From Cupriavidus sp. AU9028 (GTDB lineage Bacteria > Pseudomonadota > Gammaproteobacteria > Burkholderiales > Burkholderiaceae): a DNA stretch of 64,000 nt. Location of the stretch: assembly GCF_019795295.1 (NCBI RefSeq), contig NZ_JAIMCG010000009.1:1-64000 (forward strand). The letters are read 5' to 3'. Every line of letters begins with the position of its first letter. Position 1 is the first letter of the stretch. Shown in pieces: positions 1 through 12,122 of this stretch. The position numbers and the translations under genes were made by a program. Under the pieces are notes generated by a model. The model worked only from the letters and a program-made list of their open reading frames with translations, did no database searches and had not been told where the DNA came from.

Positions 1-162
1 GCTTAGGCTGAACGCTACCAAGAATGGACGCCCCGATCCTCGCTCTCCCTCGAACTTGAGCTCGCGCTCAGAGCATGGGGCCATCGATCTGAGGCGTCCA
101 GGACGAATTGTGCGACATACAAGGGGCTGGGGGGGAGGGAGCCGACCCGCAGCGCCCCGCAA

Positions 163-1629
163 TCACACCACGCGCGAATACCGTGGGATGGCAGCCGGCA
201 AGGACACGGTTGACACCGGCCGGTCGGTGCCCTTCATCCTGCCATCGTTGGCCGGGGCGGCGCCCCTGCGCAGATGGCTGTCGAAGACCATGGCAACCCG
301 GCGCACCAGCAGGCGGCCAAGCGGGGTGACATCGATGCGGCCGTCCGGCCTGTCGATCAGCCCCTGCGCCTGGAGCCGCTCCAGTTCGCCCTGCTCGGCG
401 GCGAAGGCGGTGGCAAAGGGCTGGCCCAGCCGCTGCTCTAGTTGGCGCAGGTCCAGCGTGCCATTGCACATCAGCGCGCCGATGATCTCCCGGCGCAGCG
501 CGTCGTCATCGTCGCAGACGATGCCGCGGATCACCGGCAGTTCTCCGGCGTCGAGCGCCGCGAAATACGGCTCCAGCTCGCGCGCGTTCTGCACATAGCG
601 TCCGGCCACCGCGCCAATGGCGGAAACGCCGAAGCCGAGCTGATCGTAGCCGGCATGCGTGGAATAGCCCTGGAAATTGCGCTGCAACCGGCCCTCGCGC
701 TGGGCAACCGCCAGCGGGTCGTCCGGCAGCGCGAAATGGTCCATGCCGATATAGACATACCCCTCGTCGGTCAGCCGCTCGATGGTGGAGACGAGGATAT
801 CCAGCTTTTCCCCCGGATCGGGCAGCGCGGCCTCGTCGATACGCCGCTGCGGCTTGAACAGATGCGGCAGGTGCGCGTAGCTGTAGACGGACAGGCGCTC
901 GGGCCGCATCGTCAGCACCGCATCGAGGGTGGCCGCGAAGCGTTCGGTGCGCTGGTGCGGCAAGCCGTAGATCAGGTCCATGCTGACCGACTGGAAGCCG
1001 TGGCGCCTGGCTGCATCGACGACCGTGCGCGTTTCCTCGTAGCTCTGCACGCGGTGAATCGCCGCCTGCACCAGCGGATCGAAGTCCTGCACACCGAGAC
1101 TGACGCGATTGAACCCCAGCGCAGCCAGTTCGGCAACGCGGGCCGCATCGACCCGCCGCGGGTCCAGTTCGATGCTGTGCTCGCCCTCGGGCAGCAGCAC
1201 GAAGTGCCGGTTCAGCGCGTCGAACACCTGCCCCATCTCGCCGGTGTGCAGGAAGGTGGGCGTGCCGCCGCCCCAGTGGGATTGCATCACCGCACGCGGG
1301 CTGCCGAGCAACGCCGCCACCATGCCGATCTCGCGCGCAAGATAGCGCACGTAGCGGCCGCTGCGGCGGCGATCGCGCGTAACGATCTTGTTGCAGCCAC
1401 AGTAGTAGCAGATGTTTTCGCAGAACGGCACGTGCAGGTACAGCGACAGCGGCGCGGCACCGTTCCGGGCACAGTCGCGCAGCGCGTCGCGGTACTGCAC
1501 CTGGCCGAAGTCGGCGCGGAAGCGGTCGGCGGTGGGATAGGAGGTGTAGCGCGGCCCGTTGGTGTCGATGCGTGCGGCCAGCGCACGAAAGTCGGGCAGT
1601 GCCGCGCGCAGCGGCGTGGTGGCAGCCAT
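163..1629 (-). CDS. hemN: Oxygen-independent coproporphyrinogen III dehydrogenase
   Basis: Radical SAM enzyme that converts coproporphyrinogen III to protoporphyrinogen IX without oxygen, in cytoplasmic heme synthesis. The 4Fe-4S signature is visible as [10 protein letters not shown], with the cluster cysteines at about C70, C74 and C77, preceded by the usual [11 protein letters not shown]-terminal motif. I start at the ATG at 1629 (protein begins MAATTPLRA), which has AGGGG six bases upstream; an upstream in-frame ATG at 1662 has no such site. At 488 aa it is somewhat longer than the usual ~460, because about 30 extra residues follow the conserved VAMVFDSHL end. A perfect FNR-type box lies 60 bp upstream, which points to anaerobic induction. 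It is the last gene before the left edge on this strand; 1-162 shows no supportable gene. Confidence 0.95.
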   Translation of the reverse strand: MAATTPLRAALPDFRALAARIDTNGPRYTSYPTADRFRADFGQVQYRDALRDCARNGAAPLSLYLHVPFCENICYYCGCNKIVTRDRRRSGRYVRYLAREIGMVAALLGSPRAVMQSHWGGGTPTFLHTGEMGQVFDALNRHFVLLPEGEHSIELDPRRVDAARVAELAALGFNRVSLGVQDFDPLVQAAIHRVQSYEETRTVVDAARRHGFQSVSMDLIYGLPHQRTERFAATLDAVLTMRPERLSVYSYAHLPHLFKPQRRIDEAALPDPGEKLDILVSTIERLTDEGYVYIGMDHFALPDDPLAVAQREGRLQRNFQGYSTHAGYDQLGFGVSAIGAVAGRYVQNARELEPYFAALDAGELPVIRGIVCDDDDALRREIIGALMCNGTLDLRQLEQRLGQPFATAFAAEQGELERLQAQGLIDRPDGRIDVTPLGRLLVRRVAMVFDSHLRRGAAPANDGRMKGTDRPVSTVSLPAAIPRYSRVV

Positions 1630-1688
1630 GCGTGGCCCCTGGTGCTGGGAAGATGGGACCATCGTAGCGGCACCGGCCGAGGCCGGGG

Positions 1689-1702
1689 TTGATCGCGATC
1701 AA
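1689..1702. promoter_or_regulatory. FNR/Anr-type binding site upstream of hemN
   Basis: TTGATCGCGATCAA matches the FNR/Anr consensus TTGAT-N4-ATCAA in all ten specified positions. It lies between the rep stop and the hemN start, 59 bp before the hemN ATG. An anaerobic activator at this site would suit an oxygen-independent heme enzyme. The site is seen; its use is inferred. Confidence 0.8.
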
Positions 1703-1737
1703 GCGTCATGCCGGCAGCCGGCAGGCCGGGGCGGCAA

Positions 1738-3834
1738 TCAGCCCGCGGTCACCTTGCCCGCGCCGCCGAGCAGCGCCTTGAGCCCGGCCAGCCGGTCCTT
1801 GGGGCTCATTGCAGGCGCGTCGTCCCTGGGCACGGGCGCCTCTTCCAGCTTCATTTCACCGATGAAGCGCGACGGCTCGCACGAGTAGGTCTCGCGCGCC
1901 CGCTTGCGCTTGCGGCACCAGCTGATATGCAGGCTGCGCTGGGCGCGGGTGATGCCGACATACATCAGCCGGCGCTCCTCCTCGATCTTCAGGTCGGTCA
2001 GGTCCTCGTCCTCGCGGCTATGCGGCAGGATGCCCTCTTCCACGCCGACGAGGAATACGTGCGGGTACTCCAGCCCCTTGGAGGCGTGCAGCGTGGACAG
2101 CCGCACCGCATCCGGGTCTTCCTCGCGCCCTTCCAGCATGCTCATCAGCGCCACGGTGTGCGTCAGTTCCAGCAGGTTCTTGCCCTCGTCGCCAAAACCA
2201 TCGGCGGTGTCGTAGCCGGTCGCCTCGCCGTCCTCGCCCGTGCCCTCTGGCTTGGTGCCCTTGCGCTTGAGCCAGTCGAGAAACTCGAGCGTGTTGGTCC
2301 AGCGCGCCTGCGCCTGCCGCTCGTCGAAGGTGTCGTACAGATAGGCTTCGTAATGGATGCCTTCCATCAGGTCGTCCAGCACCTGCGTGGCCGGGTCGGT
2401 GGCCGCGCGGTCAGCGAGGCGCACCATCGATTCGCAAAACACCCGCAGCGGCTCCAGCTGGCGCGGCTGCAGCTTGCCCTCGATGCCGCCCATCATCGCC
2501 GCCTCGAACAGCGACACCTTGGCCTGACCGGCGAACGTGCCCAGCACTTCCAGCGTGGTATTGCCAACGCCGCGGCGCGGCGTGGTGACCGCGCGGATGA
2601 AGGCGGGATCGTCGTCGGGATTGGCGATCAGCCGCAGATAGGCGCAGATGTCCTTGATCTCGGCCTTGTCGAAGAAGCTCTGGCCGCCCGACAGTACATA
2701 GGGAATGCGTTCACGCCGCAGGATCTGCTCGAACAGCCGCGCCTGGTGGTTGCCGCGGTAGAGGATGGCGTAGTCGCGATACTGCGCGCGCCGCTCGAAC
2801 TTGTGGGCCGAGAGCCGGAACACCACGGACTCGGCCTCGTGTTCCTCGTCGTTCATCGGCGACACGGTGATCGGATCGCCCATGCCGTGCTCGCTCCACA
2901 GCGTCTTGTCGAACAGCTTGGGGTTGTTCGAGATCACCGCATTGGCGGCCTGCAGGATGCGCACGGTGGAGCGGTAGTTCTGCTCCAGCTTGATGACCTT
3001 CAGGTTCGGAAAGTCCGTCTGCAGCAGCCGCAGATTGTCCAGCGTCGCGCCACGCCAGCCGTAGATCGCCTGGTCGTCGTCGCCCACCGCGGTGAAGGCG
3101 GGCGCGCGCAGATGCGAGCCGCCGGCCAGCAGCTTGAGCAGCTGGTACTGGCAGGCGTTGGTGTCCTGATACTCGTCGACCAGGAAGTAGCGCAGCCGGT
3201 TCTGCCACTTGAGCCGCACCGCCTCGTCACGGGCAAACAGCTCGGCCGGCAGCCGGATCAGGTCGTCGAAGTCCACCGCCTGATACGCCGCCAGCGTGGC
3301 GACATAGTTGCGGTACACCAGCGCCGCCTGATGCTCTTCGGCGCTGGCCGCCTGGGCGATCGCCGTGTCGGGATCGATCATCGCGTTCTTCCACAGCGAG
3401 ATCGTGCTTTGCACCGAGCGGATCAGCTTCTTGTCGGTGGTCGCCAGCTGCTCCTGGATCAGGCCGAAGCAGTCGTCGGCATCCATGATGGAAAAGCGCG
3501 GCTTCAGGCCCAGGTGCTCGGCCTCGGCACGCAGGATCTGCACGCCGAGCGAGTGGAAGGTACAGACCGTCAGTTGCTTGATCGGGATGCGCTTGCCGTC
3601 GCGCGTCTTGCCTTCCATCAGCTTGGCGATGCGCTCCTGCATCTCGCGCGCGGCCTTGTTGGTGAAGGTCACCGCGGCGATATGACGGGGCTCGAAGCCC
3701 TTGTCCTCGATCAGGTGGGCGATCTTCTGCGTGATCACGCGGGTCTTGCCCGATCCGGCGCCGGCCAGCACGAGGCAGGGCCCGTCCAGGTAGCGGACGG
3801 CTTCGGATTGGGCGGGATTCAGTCCGTGAGTCAT
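1738..3834 (-). CDS. rep: ATP-dependent DNA helicase Rep (UvrD/Rep superfamily 1)
   Basis: 3'-5' DNA helicase that helps replication forks pass protein blocks. Walker A (AGAGSGKT) is near residue 25, and the following HIAAVTFTNKAAREM block is the typical Rep/UvrD motif Ia. Later motifs include LVDEYQDTN (Walker B), VGDDDQAIYGWRGA (motif III), QNYRS (motif IV), LSTLHASKGLEYPHVF (motif V) and RRLMYVGITRAQ (motif VI). The N-terminal sequence is closer to E. coli Rep than to UvrD. I take the ATG at 3834 (MTHGLNPAQ, 698 aa) because homology begins there; an in-frame ATG at 3873 would add 13 unconserved residues. No clear ribosome binding site is seen. The stop is 35 bp from the FNR box of hemN. 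Confidence 0.93.
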   Translation of the reverse strand: MTHGLNPAQSEAVRYLDGPCLVLAGAGSGKTRVITQKIAHLIEDKGFEPRHIAAVTFTNKAAREMQERIAKLMEGKTRDGKRIPIKQLTVCTFHSLGVQILRAEAEHLGLKPRFSIMDADDCFGLIQEQLATTDKKLIRSVQSTISLWKNAMIDPDTAIAQAASAEEHQAALVYRNYVATLAAYQAVDFDDLIRLPAELFARDEAVRLKWQNRLRYFLVDEYQDTNACQYQLLKLLAGGSHLRAPAFTAVGDDDQAIYGWRGATLDNLRLLQTDFPNLKVIKLEQNYRSTVRILQAANAVISNNPKLFDKTLWSEHGMGDPITVSPMNDEEHEAESVVFRLSAHKFERRAQYRDYAILYRGNHQARLFEQILRRERIPYVLSGGQSFFDKAEIKDICAYLRLIANPDDDPAFIRAVTTPRRGVGNTTLEVLGTFAGQAKVSLFEAAMMGGIEGKLQPRQLEPLRVFCESMVRLADRAATDPATQVLDDLMEGIHYEAYLYDTFDERQAQARWTNTLEFLDWLKRKGTKPEGTGEDGEATGYDTADGFGDEGKNLLELTHTVALMSMLEGREEDPDAVRLSTLHASKGLEYPHVFLVGVEEGILPHSREDEDLTDLKIEEERRLMYVGITRAQRSLHISWCRKRKRARETYSCEPSRFIGEMKLEEAPVPRDDAPAMSPKDRLAGLKALLGGAGKVTAG

Positions 3835-4006
3835 GCGGCTGGGGCAGCGGGATGGGCAGTTGGTTGGCGACACGCGCCGTGCCGCGCACGAAAGACGCGG
3901 GCGAAGCGGCCGATGCTATCACGGGCGCCGGCTCCCCCGCTGCCGCCGCCGGCCAGGAGCGGCTCGACAAGCACTTCACTGAAGCGAACCAGCCACAGCC
4001 GCCGGT

Positions 4007-4035
4007 TTGACAGTCCCGGCCTGCCCGGTTAGAGT
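4007..4035 (+). promoter_or_regulatory. Sigma-70 promoter of the gcv leader
   Basis: TTGACA at 4007-4012 and TAGAGT at 4030-4035 are separated by exactly 17 bp. A start site 6-8 bp downstream would fall at the first bases of the glycine riboswitch, which supports the call. Confidence 0.7.
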
Positions 4036-4041
4036 CGCGCC

Positions 4042-4320
4042 ATCCGTCCGGGAGAGCGCGCGATCGTTCGCGCCGCCGAAGGGGAATCACCCGCAAACTC
4101 TCAGGCACCATGGACCGGGCGGATCGGCATGCAGTATGCACACGATGTATGCCGCACTCTGGAGAGCGGCACCGGCCATCCATCAGTCGGATGGTCAGCG
4201 TGCCCACCGAAGGGGCGCACGGCGTTTGTCCGTCGTCACCGGGTTTGACGGGGCGGTCGATGACCGCCACCGGGAACCGGGACGGCGAGCCGTAATCTCT
4301 CAGGTATCGAGGACAGAGGG
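4042..4320 (+). ncRNA. Tandem glycine riboswitch (two aptamers)
   Basis: Cis-acting leader RNA that binds glycine and controls gcvTHP. Aptamer 1 (about 4043-4125) shows the conserved blocks GGGAGAGC (4050-4057), GCCGAAGGGG (4075-4084) and AACTCTCAGGCA. Aptamer 2 (about 4157-4318) repeats them as TGGAGAGC, ACCGAAGGGGC and AATCTCTCAGGTA. P1 of aptamer 2 can form from CTCTG (4157-4161) and CAGAG (4314-4318). Aptamer 2 is long for the family, at about 160 nt, because its P3 arm carries extra nested hairpins around 4220-4295. A strong terminator starts immediately after P1. In known cases glycine switches gcv expression on; no obvious antiterminator pairing was found here, so the mechanism is open. 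Confidence 0.93.
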
Positions 4321-4390
4321 GGTCATCCGACGCGACGATCGGAGCGCCAGGCGCATGGCGCCCGGCCGTCGCGTCGGATGACCCCTTTTT
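4319..4390 (+). terminator. Intrinsic terminator of the glycine riboswitch
   Basis: A perfect 19-bp inverted repeat (4319-4337 with 4367-4385) is followed by TTTTT (4386-4390). The left arm begins on the base after aptamer 2 P1. It sits 55 bp upstream of the gcvT start and is probably the expression platform of the riboswitch. Confidence 0.85.
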
Positions 4391-4445
4391 GCCTGGCGCG
4401 CCGCGATGGCGCGCCGGAAACCCCGAACCAAGCCCCGAGGATTCC

Positions 4446-5573
4446 ATGACGCTCCAGGCCACTCCGCTCAACGCCATCCACCGCGCCCTCGGCGCCCGCA
4501 TGGTGGATTTCGGCGGCTGGGACATGCCCGTCAACTACGGCTCGCAGATCGAGGAACACCACGCCGTGCGTCAGGACGCCGGCATGTTCGACGTCTCCCA
4601 CATGTGCGTGGTCGATCTCGAAGGCGCCAATACCCGCGCCTTCCTGCGGGGCCTGCTCGCCAACAATGTCGACAAGCTGCAGACGCCCGGCAAGGCGCTC
4701 TACTCGTGCATGCTGGACGAGCGCGGCGGCGTGATCGACGACCTGATCGTCTACTTCTTCGCCGAAGACCGCTTCCGGCTGGTGGTCAATGCCAGCACGG
4801 CGGTCGGCGATATCGACTGGATCCGCCAGCGCAACGAGGCGACCGGCAGCGGCGTGACCATCACGCCGCGCCGTGGCGACGTCGCCCCGGAAGGGACGCC
4901 GGCCCTGGCCATCATCGCGGTACAGGGCCCGAATGCGCGCGCCAAGGTCTGGCAGGCCTTCCCGGCCACGCAGCCCAGCGATGCGCTCAAGCCGTTCAAC
5001 GCGCTGATCGTCGACGTGCCGCTGATCGGCGAGATGATGCTCGGCCGCACCGGCTACACCGGCGAAGACGGCTTCGAACTGGTGGTGCCGGCCGAGAGCG
5101 TGGCGGGCGTCTGGCAGAAGCTGCAGGACGCCGGCGTGCGCCCGGCCGGGCTGGGCGCCCGCGACACGCTGCGCCTGGAAGCCGGCATGAACCTGTATGG
5201 CCAGGACATGGATATCCACACCTCGCCGCTCGACGCGGGGCTGGGCTGGACCGTGGACCTGCAAAGCGAGCGTGACTTCGTCGGCAAGGCGGCGCTTGTC
5301 GCCAGCGGCCAGCAGAAGCAGTTCGCCGGGCTGATCCTGCGCGACAAGGGCGGCGTGCTGCGCGCTCACCAGAAAGTGCTGACGCCCGCGGGCGATGGCG
5401 AAATCACTTCCGGCACCTTCAGCCCCACCCTCTCCCAATCCATCGCCTTCGCCCGGCTGCCGCGTGATGTCGCGCACGGTAGCGAGGTGCAAGTCGAAAT
5501 CCGCGACCGCAAACTGGCCGCCACAGTGGTTAAACTGCCATTTGTGCGCAATGGCAAGGCGCTCGTGAGCTGA
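4446..5573 (+). CDS. gcvT: Glycine cleavage system T protein (aminomethyltransferase)
   Basis: Transfers the aminomethyl carbon from lipoyl-GcvH to tetrahydrofolate, giving 5,10-methylene-THF and ammonia. The 375-aa protein has the usual size and shows N-terminal [16 protein letters not shown], the folate-domain motif MFDVSHM and [12 protein letters not shown]. The ATG at 4446 is preceded by GAGG at a suitable distance; upstream in-frame codons run back into the riboswitch terminator and are unlikely to be translated. It is the first gene of gcvT-gcvH-gcvP, and the riboswitch in its leader makes glycine the likely inducer. Confidence 0.97.
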   Translation: MTLQATPLNAIHRALGARMVDFGGWDMPVNYGSQIEEHHAVRQDAGMFDVSHMCVVDLEGANTRAFLRGLLANNVDKLQTPGKALYSCMLDERGGVIDDLIVYFFAEDRFRLVVNASTAVGDIDWIRQRNEATGSGVTITPRRGDVAPEGTPALAIIAVQGPNARAKVWQAFPATQPSDALKPFNALIVDVPLIGEMMLGRTGYTGEDGFELVVPAESVAGVWQKLQDAGVRPAGLGARDTLRLEAGMNLYGQDMDIHTSPLDAGLGWTVDLQSERDFVGKAALVASGQQKQFAGLILRDKGGVLRAHQKVLTPAGDGEITSGTFSPTLSQSIAFARLPRDVAHGSEVQVEIRDRKLAATVVKLPFVRNGKALVS

Positions 5574-5614
5574 TCGACGCCCCCGCGGCCGAGATCGGCC
5601 GACCGGTCATCTTT

Positions 5615-5651
5615 GCGCCGCCGCGGCAATGAGCCTGCGCCGCGGCGGCGC
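5615..5651 (+). other. Strong GC hairpin between gcvT and gcvH
   Basis: A perfect 13-bp inverted repeat, 5615-5627 with 5639-5651, closes an 11-base loop. No T tract follows, so it is more likely an mRNA processing or stability structure than a terminator. It ends 35 bp before the gcvH start. Confidence 0.6.
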
Positions 5652-5685
5652 CCCAAGGACACAAGAATCGAATCTGGAGAACTGC

Positions 5686-6066
5686 ATGAACTTCCCCGCT
5701 GACCTCAAGTACACCGAGTCGCACGAATGGGTGCGTGTCGAAGCCGACGGTACGCTGACCATCGGCATCACCGACCACGCCCAGGATGCGCTCGGCGATA
5801 TCGTCTTCCTCGAACTGCCCGAGGTGGGCAAGACGGTAGGCGCGGGTGACGCGCTGGCCGTGGTCGAGTCGGTCAAGGCCGCTTCCGACATCTATGCGCC
5901 GGTCGCCGGCGAAGTGGTGGCGATCAACGATGCCGCCGCCGCGTCCCCGGAGAGCGTCAACGCCAACGCCTTCGACGCGTGGCTGTTCAGGATCAAGCCG
6001 GCCAACGGCGACGACGTGAACGGCCTGATGAGCGCCGACGCGTACAAGGCCAGCGTCGGCGCCTGA
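5686..6066 (+). CDS. gcvH: Glycine cleavage system H protein (lipoyl carrier)
   Basis: Small lipoylated shuttle protein that carries the aminomethyl group between GcvP, GcvT and the L protein. The 126-aa length is standard. The lipoylation motif is [14 protein letters not shown], with the modified lysine at K64. The ATG at 5686 follows CTGGAGA seven bases upstream. The gene lies 112 bp after gcvT, with the GC hairpin between them, and 74 bp before gcvP. The lipoamide dehydrogenase (L protein) is not in this window and is presumably shared with the 2-oxoacid dehydrogenases. Confidence 0.97.
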   Translation: MNFPADLKYTESHEWVRVEADGTLTIGITDHAQDALGDIVFLELPEVGKTVGAGDALAVVESVKAASDIYAPVAGEVVAINDAAAASPESVNANAFDAWLFRIKPANGDDVNGLMSADAYKASVGA

Positions 6067-6140
6067 CCGGCTGCCACGTTTGCGACGCTGGCGACGGGGC
6101 CGACCACCCCGCGCCGGCGTGCCCCCCCGAGTTCCTTGCC

Positions 6141-9059
<2,919 letters not shown>

Positions 9060-9065
9060 CGCCAC

Positions 9066-9095
9066 GGCGGCGCCGGACCTGTTCCGGCGTCCGCC
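9066..9095 (+). other. Hairpin after gcvP
   Basis: GGCGGCGCCGGA (9066-9077) pairs with TCCGGCG-T-CCGCC (9083-9095), with one bulged base and a five-base loop, seven bases after the gcvP stop. No T tract follows, so it may mark the 3' end of the gcv message or only slow read-through. Confidence 0.45.
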
Positions 9096-9200
9096 GCGGC
9101 GGTGCTTCGGCGGTGTGAATCCGCGCGGGGCACGCGCTGCCTCGTGCAAACCGTCCGCCGGCCCGTCGCCAGCGGCCAGTCAATGCATGGAGGTGGATCG

Positions 9201-9734
9201 ATGTGGGAACTGAGCGCCCCCTGGTGGGAATTCGTCGTACGCGCGGTGATCATCTATTGCAGCGTGCTGCTGCTGATGCGACTCGCGGGCAAGCGGCAAA
9301 TCGGGCAGATGACGCCTTTCGACCTGGTGTTGCTGCTGATCCTGTCGGAGGGCCTGCAGAACGCGATGATCGGCAGTGACGAGTCGGTCCTGGCCGGCCT
9401 GATCGTGGCCGTGACGCTGGTCGGCATCAATGGTCTGGTCAGCTGGTTCAGCTGGCGCAGCCGCAAGTTCGAATATGTGGTCGAGGGTCGGCCGCAGCTG
9501 CTGATCCGCAACGGCAAGGTCTTCAACGACGTGATGAAGGCCGCCCGCATCACCAGCGACGACCTGATGAAGGAGTTGCGGCGCGAAGGGTGCAACAGCC
9601 TGGACGATGTCCGCTACGCCATTCTCGAAAACGACGGGGCCATCAGCGTGCTGAAGCACAAGGAGGTCCCTGACCCGCCAGCGGGCCCCGGGGTCTCGAT
9701 CTGGATGCGGCCGGACGACGACCGGCCGGTCTGA
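9201..9734 (+). CDS. DUF421 / YetF-family membrane protein
   Basis: A 177-aa inner-membrane protein of unknown function. It has about three N-terminal hydrophobic segments (residues 8-80), including the family motif [20 protein letters not shown], then a soluble C-terminal domain with [13 protein letters not shown] and [16 protein letters not shown], as in Bacillus YetF/YdfS. The ATG at 9201 is chosen because GGAGGT lies seven bases upstream. It sits between gcvP (142 bp) and sdaA (49 bp) on the same strand, so it may be read from the gcv promoter. No catalytic motif is evident. Confidence 0.85.
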   Translation: MWELSAPWWEFVVRAVIIYCSVLLLMRLAGKRQIGQMTPFDLVLLLILSEGLQNAMIGSDESVLAGLIVAVTLVGINGLVSWFSWRSRKFEYVVEGRPQLLIRNGKVFNDVMKAARITSDDLMKELRREGCNSLDDVRYAILENDGAISVLKHKEVPDPPAGPGVSIWMRPDDDRPV

Positions 9735-9783
9735 ACACAGCAAGTCATGCCCGTCAATGCGGCATGGCGTCAGGAGAGTCAAC

Positions 9784-11160
9784 GTGGCCGTCAGCGTATT
9801 CGATCTGTTCAAGGTGGGCATCGGCCCATCGAGTTCGCACACGGTCGGGCCGATGCGGGCCGCGGCGATGTTCGCCCATGGCCTGGAACGCGACGGGCTG
9901 CTGCCGCGCGTGGCCAGCGTGCGCGTCGAACTGTACGGCTCGCTGGGCGCGACCGGCAAGGGGCACGGCACCGACAAGGGCGTGATCCTCGGCCTGATGG
10001 GCGAGGCGCCCGACACCATCGATCCGGACACCATCGAGCAGAAGCTCGGACAGATGCGGGCCACGCGGTCCCTGTCCCTGCTCGGCAGGCATGCGGTGCC
10101 CTTCGTGGAGAAGGAGCACATCGCGTTCTACCGGCGCGAGGCACTGGCCGAGCATCCGAACGGCATGAAGTTCCATGCCTGGGACAGCGACGGCACGGCG
10201 CTGCGGGAAGGAAAATACCTGTCGGTCGGCGGCGGCTTCGTGGTCACCGCCGGAGCGGCCAACACACAGGTGCTGGAGGCTGACCGGCAATTGCCGCACC
10301 CCTTCCGCAGCGGGCGCGCCCTGCTCGATATCACCCGGGCCAGCGGCAAGTCGATCGCCCAGCTGATGCTGGAGAACGAATGTGTCTGGCGCAGCGAGGA
10401 TGAAGTGCGCGCCGGCCTGCTCCATATCTGGGACGTGATGCAGGCGTGCGTGGCGCGCGGCTGCCGTACCGATGGCGAGCTGCCGGGTCCCTTCAAGGTG
10501 CGCCGCCGCGCGCCGGAGCTGTACCGCAACCTGACCGAGCGGGCCGAACGGACGCTGTCCGATCCGCTGTCGGTGATGGACTGGGTCAACCTCTACGCCA
10601 TCGCCGTCAACGAGGAAAACGCGGCGGGCGGGCGCGTGGTGACCGCGCCGACCAATGGCGCGGCGGGCATCATCCCGGCGGTGATGCACTACTACGACCG
10701 CTTCGTGCCGGGTGCGAACCAGCAGGGCGTGGTCGACTTCCTGCTGACCGCCGGGGCGATCGGCCTGCTGTACAAGCTCAATGCGTCGATTTCGGGGGCC
10801 GAGGTCGGCTGCCAGGGCGAGGTCGGCGTCGCCTGTTCGATGGCGGCCGGCGCACTGGCCGCGGTGCTGGGCGGCACGCCCGAGCAGGTCGAGAACGCCG
10901 CCGAGATCGGCATGGAGCATAACCTTGGGTTGACCTGCGATCCGGTCGGCGGGCTGGTGCAGATTCCGTGCATCGAGCGCAATGCGATGGCGTCCGTCAA
11001 GGCGGTCAACGCGGCGCGGATGGCGCTGCGCGGCGATGGCAGCCACTACGTCTCGCTGGATTCGGTGATCAAGACCATGCGCGAGACCGGCGCCGACATG
11101 AAGACCAAGTACAAGGAAACCGCGCGCGGCGGGCTGGCGGTCAATATCGTCGAGTGCTGA
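9784..11160 (+). CDS. sdaA: L-serine ammonia-lyase (dehydratase), iron-sulfur type
   Basis: Deaminates L-serine to pyruvate and ammonia using a 4Fe-4S cluster. The 458-aa single-chain enzyme begins with [20 protein letters not shown], the serine-binding loop. Cysteines at C343, C385 and C396 sit at the cluster positions of E. coli SdaA. The start is the GTG at 9784, which follows AGGAGAG; an ATG at 9757 lies upstream of that site and is less likely. Placement after gcvTHP is logical: methylene-THF from glycine cleavage lets another glycine be turned into serine, which SdaA then converts to pyruvate. Confidence 0.95.
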   Translation: MAVSVFDLFKVGIGPSSSHTVGPMRAAAMFAHGLERDGLLPRVASVRVELYGSLGATGKGHGTDKGVILGLMGEAPDTIDPDTIEQKLGQMRATRSLSLLGRHAVPFVEKEHIAFYRREALAEHPNGMKFHAWDSDGTALREGKYLSVGGGFVVTAGAANTQVLEADRQLPHPFRSGRALLDITRASGKSIAQLMLENECVWRSEDEVRAGLLHIWDVMQACVARGCRTDGELPGPFKVRRRAPELYRNLTERAERTLSDPLSVMDWVNLYAIAVNEENAAGGRVVTAPTNGAAGIIPAVMHYYDRFVPGANQQGVVDFLLTAGAIGLLYKLNASISGAEVGCQGEVGVACSMAAGALAAVLGGTPEQVENAAEIGMEHNLGLTCDPVGGLVQIPCIERNAMASVKAVNAARMALRGDGSHYVSLDSVIKTMRETGADMKTKYKETARGGLAVNIVEC

Positions 11161-11241
11161 TGCCGGCAAGACGGCAAGCGCTGGCGTCGCGGCACTGAAA
11201 CAGGGCAAAATCGCGGGCAGACCCCTGCCCGCGAGGACGCC

Positions 11242-11988
11242 ATGCAGACCTTTCACCAGCTCTTCGATCCCGAGTCGTCGACCTATACGTATCTGCTGAT
11301 CGATGCGGCCACGCGGGACGCCGCCTTGATCGACCCGGTCGACCGGCAATTCGAGCGCGATCTGGCGCTGCTGGAGCAGACCGGCGTCCGGCTGCGCTGG
11401 ATCCTGGAGACGCATGCGCACGCCGACCATATCACTTCGGCGGGCCACCTCGCCCAGCGCACCGGAGCCGGCACCGCCGCGCCTTCCGGCTGTGAAATCC
11501 GTCCCGCGCAGAAGCAGCTGATCGACGGCGATACCGTCACCTTCGGTAGCCAGATCCTGCGCGCCATCCATACGCCGGGCCATACGGCGGGCAGCATGAG
11601 CTACCTGTGGGAGGAGCAGCCTGCGGATGGCGATGCCAAGGTGGTGCGCCGGGTCTTCACCGGCGATGCGCTGCTGATCGACGGCTGCGGCCGCACCGAT
11701 TTCCAGTCCGGCGACGCCGGCACCCTCTACGACAGCCTGACGCGCCGGCTATTCACGCTGCCCGACGACACGCTGGTCTACCCCGCGCACGACTACAAGG
11801 GCCGCACCCATTCGACCATCGCCGCCGAGCGCGCCAGCAACAGCCGGATCAGCGGCCGGACCCGGGACGAGTTCATCGACATGATGAAGAACCTGAACCT
11901 TCCCCCGCCACGCATGCTGGCGGTGGCGGTGCCGGCGAACCAGCAGCTGGGGCTACGGGATGGCGAACGCGTGCCGCATGGGGTTTGA
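11242..11988 (+). CDS. Persulfide dioxygenase-like metallo-beta-lactamase-fold protein (ETHE1 type)
   Basis: Predicted non-heme iron enzyme that oxidises glutathione persulfide to sulfite. The 248-aa protein carries THAHADH (H58, H60, D62, H63), then PGHTAGSMSY, FTGDALLIDGCGRTDFQ and YPAHDYKGR, the pattern of ETHE1/Blh-like sulfur dioxygenases rather than glyoxalase II. The ATG at 11242 follows GAGGA. It lies 81 bp after sdaA in the same direction. The last 30 residues are not family-typical. The exact substrate is inferred from the family. Confidence 0.85.
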   Translation: MQTFHQLFDPESSTYTYLLIDAATRDAALIDPVDRQFERDLALLEQTGVRLRWILETHAHADHITSAGHLAQRTGAGTAAPSGCEIRPAQKQLIDGDTVTFGSQILRAIHTPGHTAGSMSYLWEEQPADGDAKVVRRVFTGDALLIDGCGRTDFQSGDAGTLYDSLTRRLFTLPDDTLVYPAHDYKGRTHSTIAAERASNSRISGRTRDEFIDMMKNLNLPPPRMLAVAVPANQQLGLRDGERVPHGV

Positions 11989-12096
11989 TGGTCGTCCGGC
12001 CAAGTAATAGAAGTAACAAAGCGACCGAAATCGAAAATTCGTCGAGTGCACCGCTGCGACGATCGTCCAGATGACAGCCGCGCTGGAGCACTCGTC

Positions 12097-12117
12097 GAAG
12101 CCGCAGGAAGCGGCTTC
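12097..12117. terminator. Possible hairpin terminator between convergent genes
   Basis: GAAGCCGC and GCGGCTTC form an 8-bp stem around a five-base loop, between the convergent dioxygenase and ybdK genes. No long T tract is present on either side, so termination is only likely from position. Confidence 0.4.
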
Positions 12118-12122
12118 CCGCG

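Noticed and set aside
1708-4032. Long open frame on the plus strand opposite rep
   Set aside because: It is the antisense shadow of the conserved Rep helicase; the translation is His/Arg/Gln-rich with no family motif.
4007-4381. Open frame through the gcv leader
   Set aside because: The sequence is explained by the promoter, glycine riboswitch and terminator; codons have no protein-like pattern.
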